Assembly: GCA_945888475.1 (NCBI GenBank)
Contig: CAMDAB010000001.1
Coordinates: forward strand, 1 to 64,000
Direction of reading: 5' to 3'
Source: Saprospira grandis DSM 2844
GTDB lineage: Bacteria; Bacteroidota; Bacteroidia; Chitinophagales; Saprospiraceae
DNA: 64,000 nucleotides
Under the pieces are notes generated by a model. It saw only the letters and a list, made by a program, of their open reading frames with translations, searched no databases and was not told the origin of the DNA. The translations under genes were made by a program, and so were the position numbers. The stretch's first letter is position 1, and the number at the start of each line of letters is the position of its first letter. Shown piece after piece: positions 49,074 to 56,547 of this stretch.

Positions 49074-52000
49074 CTATTCAAATTCCTTTTCTTCTGTCAT
49101 TACAAAGTCACCGTCGAGCAACATGGAGTCGATACCCGCCTTTTCTGGCGACTGGAAGCTGAGATCATCGATCAGGAAAATAGGATTGTTCGCAAATGGA
49201 ATCAATACAGACCAGGGTTTTGTGGCTCTGATAACAGGAGAAGAGGAAGCATCGATAGCCGTATCACCCACATCGAAACCTTTTTCGGTAGGAAAGACCT
49301 GAACGGCAGAGAACTTGGTTACAAAATCGACATAATCGCGCTTTTCGATATAACTAAGTATAACATCTTTGGCAATTTGTCCGCCAAGTTCCAATTCCCG
49401 ATCAGCACCATACATCCAAGGACACATAAAGGACATAATGTCTTGATTCAGTTTTTTGAGGAAGGTACCATTGTTTTTACCATCTTCGAACTGAACACCG
49501 GCGCTGATTTTCACACGTTCATAAATCGGATTACGTACTTCTATGGTTACAAAAGGTGAAGACAAAGGTCTAAGATAGTGTTTAATAGCTTCGAGCGTAG
49601 TATTATTTACCATTGGCAATCGATTGTTTTCACCATTGAAACGGGGAACTACCACAATTACCACCGATCCTTTTGTAATAAATTTCTCATTACCGACATA
49701 GGTAACACATTTTACCTGAAATAAATCGGGAAATTTTTCGAGTACCAACCTTTCAAAATCCCAGGCTGCAACTGCTCTGCCCTTGTGACGAAGCCGCTCA
49801 CTTGCGCGGGTATAAAACTCTTTTTTAACCTCTCCCGGACGACCGCCCAATGATCTGAATGGCTGATTGACCTCGCGAATCTGTGGAATTCCGGTTACAA
49901 GCGCTTTTATACTTCCCCCTACCAGTGGCTTTTGCAGATGCACAAAACCATTTCCATTGTCGACCCAGGTTGCCGAAACTGCCTGAGTTGCCAGATGTAA
50001 AACCTTTGGCATTCTCGCTGCATCACCCTTGATTGCTGCCCTTAACCAATACTGACCCTTGGGAAGAATATTGTTATTGGCACTCGGATCTCGTGGGATA
50101 TCGAAAGTAATTATACCTGAATTATTAAAAGCATAAGTTGTATCCGACAAAATCTGTGTTTGAGAAAACTCTTTCCACTCGTCGTTGACCATGTAGCTCC
50201 AAACCACCTCGGCCTGTTTCGAATCGGAACTTTTGCCTTTGAGCATGGAGAAATAGTCTAAATTTTCTTTTAGCTCAAAATAAACAGAAAGCTGCGAAGG
50301 GGGATTAAAATCAGTTATCCCAAGACAGAGATAAGCATCCTCATCGTAAGCCGGTATCAATGAACGGTTGATTGGTTTTCCTTTCTCGTAGGTTTTAATG
50401 ACACCAAAAGGATGTATATGAAAAAGTTCTTCAGCAGCGGCATCTCCACGGTTAATAGTACCTATCGAAATAACATTAATCAATGTTGTGGCCGAATAGT
50501 CGAGGCTTACTGAACGAACTACCGGAGTCCATGGCTGTTTTGGCAAAGGAAGTTCGGGCCCCTTACGTTTCGGATTGGCATTGTAGGCGATTATCTTGGA
50601 ATAAATATTCGGATAATCATCATGGCCAAATGCAACCGAAGGAGCTGTAAGCTCTACCTTGAAATAACCACTCCTGATTTCGCTATTGAAAACAGTGGGC
50701 AGCTTAAGTCCATAATCGGGCTTAATATTCATTGCTTTTATGTCGAATTCACTAAAAACAGTTTCGTCATTAAGCTTGAATTTATCGGCTGGATCATCTT
50801 CAAAAAGACGATATTCCCTGAGATTATTTTCAGGTGCTGGATAAAACTCACCGTCAGAAAGTGCCGAAATTCTAACTTTATAACTGTCGTTTGCGATACT
50901 GAGACCATATTCACGATAGTAGCCTCTCAAACCTTTTTTGTTATCGGGTAAATTGTGCCATTCAAGGTTTAAAGACAATTCTGTTAGTTCCTTTTTGAAC
51001 AGTTCCGATTTTCCGATAAGCAGATAAGAACCCGGTTTAGGCACGGCACCAAAAGGCTGAAAAGGAATACTCGACTCCAAAATTCCGTATTCATTGAAAA
51101 GCATGAGTCTTTTAATGCCTTGTACAGTTACTTCGATATTAATTTTCTGAAGCATCAACTCCTTCAAAAAGGAATATGAGAAAACAACATCGGTATTCTG
51201 ATGCACAATTTTCACAACAGGAAGCTTAGTATTGAAACCAGCTCCGTGCAAATCAGGATTATAAGCAATAATCTCAGGTGCCGATGATGGAAGCGTAGCT
51301 ACAATAGTAATTTCGGCTTTAGCCCAATCATGCGGAGGTAATACTTCGCAGGTATGCGATTTCACCCAGGAATCGGCAGCTGTGAAATAAATATTCAGGC
51401 TGTTTTTGAAAACTTTAGAGAAAGCATCCTCTCTAGAGATATTTTGATTTTTACTAATGTCCTTAATTAGAAGGTTAAGTGTGTACATCGAAGCTTTTTC
51501 AAATTCAAACTTCATTGTAACAACTCTGTGTCCCTCTTCCATTTCGAGAATGGGTGCGGCTAGAGCCCAACCAATTTCGGCATAAGACATCTGCCTTTCC
51601 GCCTCGGGTTTTTCGAGTAATTCTTCCCCAAAGCTTGGCCATTCTTCTTCATTGTTGATAAAACGTTCCCCCAATCCGTTGCGGGAATTTGCAATTGGCG
51701 CAGCATAGAGATTTGTAATAAGTCGGTATGAACTGCCAATCCCTATTTTGGGATTCTTACTAACAAAAAGGGTTTTTACTGAGCTGATCTGTGCCCTGTT
51801 GAGTTCAATTCCATAATCGGTCGAATATTGAATAGGCTGTCCATCGCTGCCAATTCCGGCGTAGAGCAATGTTTTTTCGGGCAGGTAATGACTGTCAATA
51901 TGCGTTCCAATTTTGAAATAAAGATTTACACTATCGGGTACAAAAGTTCTTTCTTTCAAACGAAGCACTTCGTAATAATAAAAATCGAGATGTTTGCCTG

Positions 52001-52838
52001 TAATTGTATTTAACTGATCCTGATTGTGGCGGTACAATTGTACAAATGCAATAAATAATGCCACGTCGGGTCGGTGATCATCTTTCTCTGTGAGTGATTT
52101 CTGTAAGAATTTGGGGGCAATTTGTACTATGAATGAAATGACACTGTAAAAGGTCCGAAACTGAATTCTGATCTTTTTTGTAAAGTCATTTATTTTTGTA
52201 AAATTATCAACAACTGCCTTTTGTACTTTCGATTGGTTTAAGAGTTCTATACGCGGAAACCATATTTTGTGAAATCGACTCTCTATTTCAGATCTCGAGT
52301 AGTAACCGTTTTTATGAAATTCAAGGTCATGATCATAAGCCAGCAAATCACTTAAATTCAGAGAAAGTTGCTGCTTAATTGCATTTTCCAATTCATTTTC
52401 CAGTTCATCAGTATCCCCCGGATTCAGACGGTTCATTTGCAGCGAATGCAGATACCAATCATTTACCATTGTTGCCATCTGAAGCACCTGGGTGTAGAGT
52501 TTTTTAAGGGCATCCAGCCTTTCCTCGGCTCGGGGCGTATTTTCCAATTCACCAATAAAACTACTGTGCTCCCGCTCTATCCTTTTAAGATCGGTCGAAA
52601 TTATTGAAGCGATAAAAACACTCAAATCGTTTCTAAAAAATCGAGTCCAGTCGCCATCGGGCGAATTATTCATGTCGAAATAACGAATAAGTTCGGCATA
52701 TTTCGATGCAAATGACAAAAAATCACTTACGCTTCTTTCGTCAATTTTGACAAATTCGGGCAAAAGTGCCTTAAGCATTCTATCGCCCTGGTTGGCTCCA
52801 TTCCAATGTATAGTTCCAATGTTTTCTTGTCGAATCAT
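49074..52838 (-). CDS. Baseplate J/gp47-family protein (Afp11/12-like)
   Basis: The 1254-residue protein has the eCIS baseplate J features: an N-terminal domain rich in aromatic/acidic residues (about 1-130; W-N-G-A-N-Q-G-D-R-M-L-K-A-L), long beta-rich wedge domains, and a C-terminal J-like core (about 1010-1220; G-G-R-P-G-E-V-K-K-E-F-Y then H-K-G-R-A-V-A-A-W-D-F-E-R-L). It forms the baseplate wedge around the spike. Only one such gene is visible, whereas Afp/PVC have two (Afp11 and Afp12), so this may be a merged or single wedge. It follows the gp25 gene after 35 bp. Confidence 0.88.
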   Translation of the reverse strand: MIRQENIGTIHWNGANQGDRMLKALLPEFVKIDERSVSDFLSFASKYAELIRYFDMNNSPDGDWTRFFRNDLSVFIASIISTDLKRIEREHSSFIGELENTPRAEERLDALKKLYTQVLQMATMVNDWYLHSLQMNRLNPGDTDELENELENAIKQQLSLNLSDLLAYDHDLEFHKNGYYSRSEIESRFHKIWFPRIELLNQSKVQKAVVDNFTKINDFTKKIRIQFRTFYSVISFIVQIAPKFLQKSLTEKDDHRPDVALFIAFVQLYRHNQDQLNTITGKHLDFYYYEVLRLKERTFVPDSVNLYFKIGTHIDSHYLPEKTLLYAGIGSDGQPIQYSTDYGIELNRAQISSVKTLFVSKNPKIGIGSSYRLITNLYAAPIANSRNGLGERFINNEEEWPSFGEELLEKPEAERQMSYAEIGWALAAPILEMEEGHRVVTMKFEFEKASMYTLNLLIKDISKNQNISREDAFSKVFKNSLNIYFTAADSWVKSHTCEVLPPHDWAKAEITIVATLPSSAPEIIAYNPDLHGAGFNTKLPVVKIVHQNTDVVFSYSFLKELMLQKINIEVTVQGIKRLMLFNEYGILESSIPFQPFGAVPKPGSYLLIGKSELFKKELTELSLNLEWHNLPDNKKGLRGYYREYGLSIANDSYKVRISALSDGEFYPAPENNLREYRLFEDDPADKFKLNDETVFSEFDIKAMNIKPDYGLKLPTVFNSEIRSGYFKVELTAPSVAFGHDDYPNIYSKIIAYNANPKRKGPELPLPKQPWTPVVRSVSLDYSATTLINVISIGTINRGDAAAEELFHIHPFGVIKTYEKGKPINRSLIPAYDEDAYLCLGITDFNPPSQLSVYFELKENLDYFSMLKGKSSDSKQAEVVWSYMVNDEWKEFSQTQILSDTTYAFNNSGIITFDIPRDPSANNNILPKGQYWLRAAIKGDAARMPKVLHLATQAVSATWVDNGNGFVHLQKPLVGGSIKALVTGIPQIREVNQPFRSLGGRPGEVKKEFYTRASERLRHKGRAVAAWDFERLVLEKFPDLFQVKCVTYVGNEKFITKGSVVIVVVPRFNGENNRLPMVNNTTLEAIKHYLRPLSSPFVTIEVRNPIYERVKISAGVQFEDGKNNGTFLKKLNQDIMSFMCPWMYGADRELELGGQIAKDVILSYIEKRDYVDFVTKFSAVQVFPTEKGFDVGDTAIDASSSPVIRATKPWSVLIPFANNPIFLIDDLSFQSPEKAGIDSMLLDGDFVMTEEKEFE

Positions 52839-52873
52839 AGGTTTTTGTGGGAATTTTTTCCTTAGATAAAATT

Positions 52874-53290
52874 TTACAGATCGGTTCCTTCGGCAAGGTA
52901 AAACGGATAAACCATATTTTTACGCGAGTTTACACCTTTTACTTCGTAGGTAATACTCACGTTAATCATACCAGCCATTTGTCCCTTGTCTTCAACACTT
53001 ACACCAATAAGTCGAACACGAGGCTCGAAATAAAGGATTGCAGTAGCTATCAAATCTTCAATAATCACCTTGGTGGAATTATTGATATTTTGAAAAACCT
53101 GACTCTGTAGATCGCAGCCATATTCGGGATTCATAATCCTTTCTCCGGGAAGCGTCGAAAGCAAAATATAGAGTGATTCTGCAATATCATCATCGTCATT
53201 CGACATTTGAATACCTTGATCACTGTCGAGAAATCGGGGAGGAAAACTCCAACCTGTACCTAAAAATGATTTTTTATTTTCTTCTGCCAT
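52874..53290 (-). CDS. Baseplate gp25/GPW-family protein (Afp9-like)
   Basis: From ATG 53290 the product has 138 residues. An upstream TTG at 53323 would overlap the PAAR gene, so the ATG is better. It has the gp25 pattern: G-T-G-W-S-F-P-P-R-F, S-L-Y-I-L-L-S-T-L-P-G-E-R, and I-L-Y-F-E-P-R-V-R-L. gp25 anchors the sheath to the baseplate in T4 phage, T6SS (TssE) and eCIS. Its place between PAAR and baseplate J is the standard eCIS order. Confidence 0.93.
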   Translation of the reverse strand: MAEENKKSFLGTGWSFPPRFLDSDQGIQMSNDDDDIAESLYILLSTLPGERIMNPEYGCDLQSQVFQNINNSTKVIIEDLIATAILYFEPRVRLIGVSVEDKGQMAGMINVSITYEVKGVNSRKNMVYPFYLAEGTDL

Positions 53291-53315
53291 AGTATTTATT
53301 AGGGCTGATTTTGAT

Positions 53316-53618
53316 TTATCCAATTAAAACTGTTGGTGCACCCGGGCCAACGATTGCTCCACCGTGCGCACAGCTATCCCCTACCCTCGCTGCCATCATA
53401 TTGCATATAAGTACTGTAGGCGACCCAATCATAATAGAGTCGGGCGGACCCACACAAATTGCCATATCTCCCATTACAGCTGCAGGTTTGTTCGTAATGA
53501 GCACTGTAACAGCAGTCACCGCCATCACAGGACCTCCTACATGCGGGACTGGAGGCACTCCGGGTGTCATCATTGGACAAACATGATTATCGCCCATGAG
53601 GGCAGCTGGCATTCCCAT
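53316..53618 (-). CDS. PAAR-domain spike tip protein (Afp10-like)
   Basis: The 100-residue protein is composed of PAAR-type repeats with P-A-A-V-M-G-D, P-A-A-L-M-G-D and M-A-A-R-V-G-D motifs, plus His and Cys residues that can coordinate a tip metal (H near 12, C-A-H-G-G). PAAR sharpens the VgrG spike and in other systems can carry effectors. There is no C-terminal extension here. Confidence 0.93.
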   Translation of the reverse strand: MGMPAALMGDNHVCPMMTPGVPPVPHVGGPVMAVTAVTVLITNKPAAVMGDMAICVGPPDSIMIGSPTVLICNMMAARVGDSCAHGGAIVGPGAPTVLIG

Positions 53619-53639
53619 ATATTTAATTTAAAAATGTGT

Positions 53640-53735
53640 TATTTGTAAATTTTCTATTTTTTTAGAAATCAGAAATCTGAAGTCTTTCCTCTTTCATTCT
53701 TTCCTCTTTCATCCTTTCATCTTTCATCTTTCCTC
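53640..53735. repeat. TC-rich simple repeat between VgrG and PAAR genes
   Basis: The plus strand reads repeated TCTTTC-type units (T-C-T-T-T-C-C-T-C-T-T-T-C-A-T-style) over about 60 bp, preceded by AGAAATCAGAAATCTGAAG. A related purine/pyrimidine tract with a similar AGAAATC-type flank occurs at 63025-63110 in opposite orientation. It is non-coding, or at most lies at the 3' end of VgrG. Confidence 0.55.
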
Positions 53736-55573
53736 TAATTTATCTTCACCAATCCCCCTTTTATCTCACACATACCACCACCTTCCAATTTTGCAGAAGC
53801 AGAGCCTTTCAATTCTAAGGTAGTACTACCCTCTCCCTTTATGGCCATTCCTTTCAACTGCAGATTGCCGGTTGCTTCAATTTTGGTATCTGCTGTTGAT
53901 TTTGCCTCGATATTACTGGTAGCTTCCATTTTTATATTGGATTTTGCCTTCATGATAATATCTTTGCCCGAATCAAGCAAAATACCGTCTTTGCTGAGAA
54001 TAATTTTATTGGAATTTGATTTATCTTCAATTGTTATCATTTTTTCCTTATCATCGATTATCACAGTATTTTTCTCAGGAGTGATAATTTTTATAATACA
54101 ATCTTTATCATCAAATTCCAAACGCATTTTACCCTTTTGTAATGATATGGCTTTGAACTGATTAGGATCGGCAGGCTCGTGTTTTTCTTCCGTTGTTATT
54201 TTGCGTTTACTACTATACATCGAACCCAAAATCACCGGATAGGAAGGGTCGTTGTTAAAAAATCCGACAATTACCTCATCGCCAACTTCAGGATAAAATA
54301 CAAATCCACAGTCTTCTGTAGCATAGTAGTGTGCCATTCTGGCCCAAACACCGTCACCTACCATTCCATCAATGATCGGAATATTGATTTGAACTCTGAA
54401 TTCACCGTCAGGGTCTGCTTTGATGGCTTTAACCACACCAGGATGCAGCCCAAAAATTCCGGGGAGCATGCCACCTGCCGGCAAGGAATTTGCGGTTGGA
54501 TTAGCTTCCATATAAGGCTGAGGATCGAGCCCTAAGGCAACTTCTGTCATCCATTGTCCGCGTTCAATTGTATGTGTAACTTTACTCACATAGCCATCTC
54601 CAACAAAATTTTTACCAAGACCAAAGAGTTCTATAGTTTTACCTACCATAGCTTTGCCTGAACCATAAAATTTGATTGTACCTCTCAATCTTGAAAGATG
54701 TCCGCGTTGATACAGTGAATCTGCCCAAGATTGTATCACATCTTTGGTAACCTCGGGCGAGGTGATTACTGTATTTTTGGGTTCCACTACTTTACCAATT
54801 TTGCCACTATTGAGGGCTCCGTGAGTATTAACAGTAGGTTTTTTTCCATCGGTTTTTTCCAGCGCTTGTTTTGCCTGATCCCAATGCGATGCTTTAATTT
54901 CGGTGTACTGATAGGTAGAATCGATATTCAAATCCATCTCTACCAAATCCTTCCCGTAGGATATTATAAGCTCCGACTTTTCACTAACTGTTGGTTTTTT
55001 TATGCTGATTTTTCCGTCATTAATAATGGTAACTAATCCGTTAACATCGGCTCGGGCTTGAATAAAATCCCAATTTGTGGAAAAATACTGAATCAGTTTT
55101 TTATGCTTTGCAGTAGTTGCTTCAACATCAGCAGTTAATCCGCTATCCTTAACTGCCTCAGAAATAATATCGGAATCCTTTTTTTCGAGATAAACTTTAT
55201 TTTTTCTGCCAACGGTAAGTTTGAGTGCTTTGTCTTTGCACTTAAGCACCAGAGCTGAACCGCCATAGGAAGAATGACGAATGCCATGCTCTACGATTAT
55301 TCCTTTAAAAATGGATGTTTCCTTACCGGGACCATGACCTACTTTAATTTCCATTTCTTTGCCTGGTTCGAATTTGGCATCTTCACTTGCTACAAATTTC
55401 TGTGTACGAGTATCACCGTCGTGCAACACAACTCGGGCATATGGAATTTTGTTAATTTCCTTTACCACTTCTACACTTACCAGAAAAAAAGTTTTGGCGA
55501 TTTCGGCACCATCTATCAGTATCAGCACCGAGAGGTAACCGCCGCCCATACCTTTTATTGGAGAATCTGCCAT
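53735..55573 (-). CDS. VgrG-like spike protein (Afp8-like)
   Basis: The 612-residue protein has the VgrG/gp27-gp5 layout: a hub-like N-terminal region (about 1-360), an OB-fold gp5 domain (about 380-460; G-V-W-A-R-M-A-H-Y-Y-A-T-E-D-C-G), and a C-terminal beta-helical needle made of short strand repeats (about 490-612; I-K-M-E-A-T-S-N-I-E). There is no fused effector domain. It is the central spike onto which PAAR (downstream gene) sits. Confidence 0.93.
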   Translation of the reverse strand: MADSPIKGMGGGYLSVLILIDGAEIAKTFFLVSVEVVKEINKIPYARVVLHDGDTRTQKFVASEDAKFEPGKEMEIKVGHGPGKETSIFKGIIVEHGIRHSSYGGSALVLKCKDKALKLTVGRKNKVYLEKKDSDIISEAVKDSGLTADVEATTAKHKKLIQYFSTNWDFIQARADVNGLVTIINDGKISIKKPTVSEKSELIISYGKDLVEMDLNIDSTYQYTEIKASHWDQAKQALEKTDGKKPTVNTHGALNSGKIGKVVEPKNTVITSPEVTKDVIQSWADSLYQRGHLSRLRGTIKFYGSGKAMVGKTIELFGLGKNFVGDGYVSKVTHTIERGQWMTEVALGLDPQPYMEANPTANSLPAGGMLPGIFGLHPGVVKAIKADPDGEFRVQINIPIIDGMVGDGVWARMAHYYATEDCGFVFYPEVGDEVIVGFFNNDPSYPVILGSMYSSKRKITTEEKHEPADPNQFKAISLQKGKMRLEFDDKDCIIKIITPEKNTVIIDDKEKMITIEDKSNSNKIILSKDGILLDSGKDIIMKAKSNIKMEATSNIEAKSTADTKIEATGNLQLKGMAIKGEGSTTLELKGSASAKLEGGGMCEIKGGLVKIN

Positions 55574-55603
55574 TTGATATTTTGTATTAAAAAATAAATA
55601 ATC

Positions 55604-55783
55604 TTAGCGCCCTGTTTTATAGGACAACTCTTCCATTACACGGCGTACAGCCTCGCGTATGATAACTTCCTTGTCGAGTTTACCGATACCTCCACCACCG
55701 CCACCGCCGGCAGCAGGTTTGTTGTTTGTGCTGTTACCGCTTACACTTGCACTAATATTGAGTTCTTTTACTGTTATAGGCAT
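55604..55783 (-). CDS. DUF5908 small protein (Afp6-like position)
   Basis: A 59-residue ORF starts with ATG at 55783 and ends at TAA 55604-55606. The sequence fits DUF5908: M-P-I-T-V-K-E-L-N-I-S-A at the start, a run of seven Gly, then K-L-D-K-E-V-I-I-R-E-A-V-R-R-V-M and a short end. It overlaps nothing and lies between the third tube-fold gene and VgrG, with 2 bp to the upstream stop. In other Bacteroidota eCIS loci such a small protein occurs at this place; its function is unknown. Confidence 0.8.
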   Translation of the reverse strand: MPITVKELNISASVSGNSTNNKPAAGGGGGGGIGKLDKEVIIREAVRRVMEELSYKTGR

Positions 55784-55785
55784 AA

Positions 55786-56526
55786 TTAGGTCATTGAAAA
55801 ATATTGAATACTTCGATAAGCAATTTCGATTTCCTGCGTTAATAAATCTTCAGAAGATGATGACAAAGTGCCGTATGAAACTTTTATGGGATAGGCTTCT
55901 TCAAGATTAATGCTTAATAAAATATATGGTTTTCCACGATCTTGCAAATTTGGATGCATCAAATTTATTTGAACAACCATAGGTATAATTTTATAATTCC
56001 ACAAACTGGCAGCTCCAAGGCTATGATCTATCCATTCATTCCATGTTGTGGGTTCTTTCATACTTTTTAAAGCCTCTCCTTTTTTAGATTTCATTACGAT
56101 AGGCCTTACTAACCTTTTTAAGGTCAGATTCTGATTTTTCATTTGTTTAGGTAGGGTTATTTGATAATTATTACCTCCTTCCGATTTAGGATCAGTCTCA
56201 AAACCAAATTCAAGACCTGATATTTCTATGAATGATTTTTCCCAAGAAAACTTGCCAGGATCATTCATATCGGTTACTTCACTCGATCCACCTCCAAACA
56301 ATGATGAACTAGGCAGAGCACCGGTTAACCCGTTAAGCAATGCCTGGCCAGGATTGGCTTTCTCTGGTATTTTTATCGGAGCTTCTTTCAATGACTTGTA
56401 AAAGGCGACCTCGAAAATAAACGAGGGTATCGGTGAAGTTTTTACATTGTCATCCGCCAAGGCAGCATCCAGCATCCCAGTTAAAACTGATCCAGCCATT
56501 CCGCTCATTAAACCTCCAAATCCCAT
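55786..56526 (-). CDS. Third tube-fold protein, near the spike (Afp5/Afp7-like position)
   Basis: The 246-residue protein has a Gly/Ser-rich N-terminal part (about 1-85) and a T4 gp19-type tube core (I-P-S-F-I-F-E-V-A-F at about 33-42; I-S-G-L-E-F-G-F-E-T; K-Q-M-K-N-Q-N-L-T-L-K-R). It matches tube proteins that join the spike, longer than the simple tube protein (150 aa). There is no LysM domain, so it is not a full Afp7. It precedes DUF5908 and VgrG. Confidence 0.78.
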   Translation of the reverse strand: MGFGGLMSGMAGSVLTGMLDAALADDNVKTSPIPSFIFEVAFYKSLKEAPIKIPEKANPGQALLNGLTGALPSSSLFGGGSSEVTDMNDPGKFSWEKSFIEISGLEFGFETDPKSEGGNNYQITLPKQMKNQNLTLKRLVRPIVMKSKKGEALKSMKEPTTWNEWIDHSLGAASLWNYKIIPMVVQINLMHPNLQDRGKPYILLSINLEEAYPIKVSYGTLSSSSEDLLTQEIEIAYRSIQYFSMT

Positions 56527-56547
56527 AATTACAATATTTTTAATTTT

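Noticed and set aside
53311-53648. Plus-strand ORFs opposite the PAAR gene
   Set aside because: They are antisense shadows caused by the GC-richer, repetitive PAAR codons and show no family pattern.
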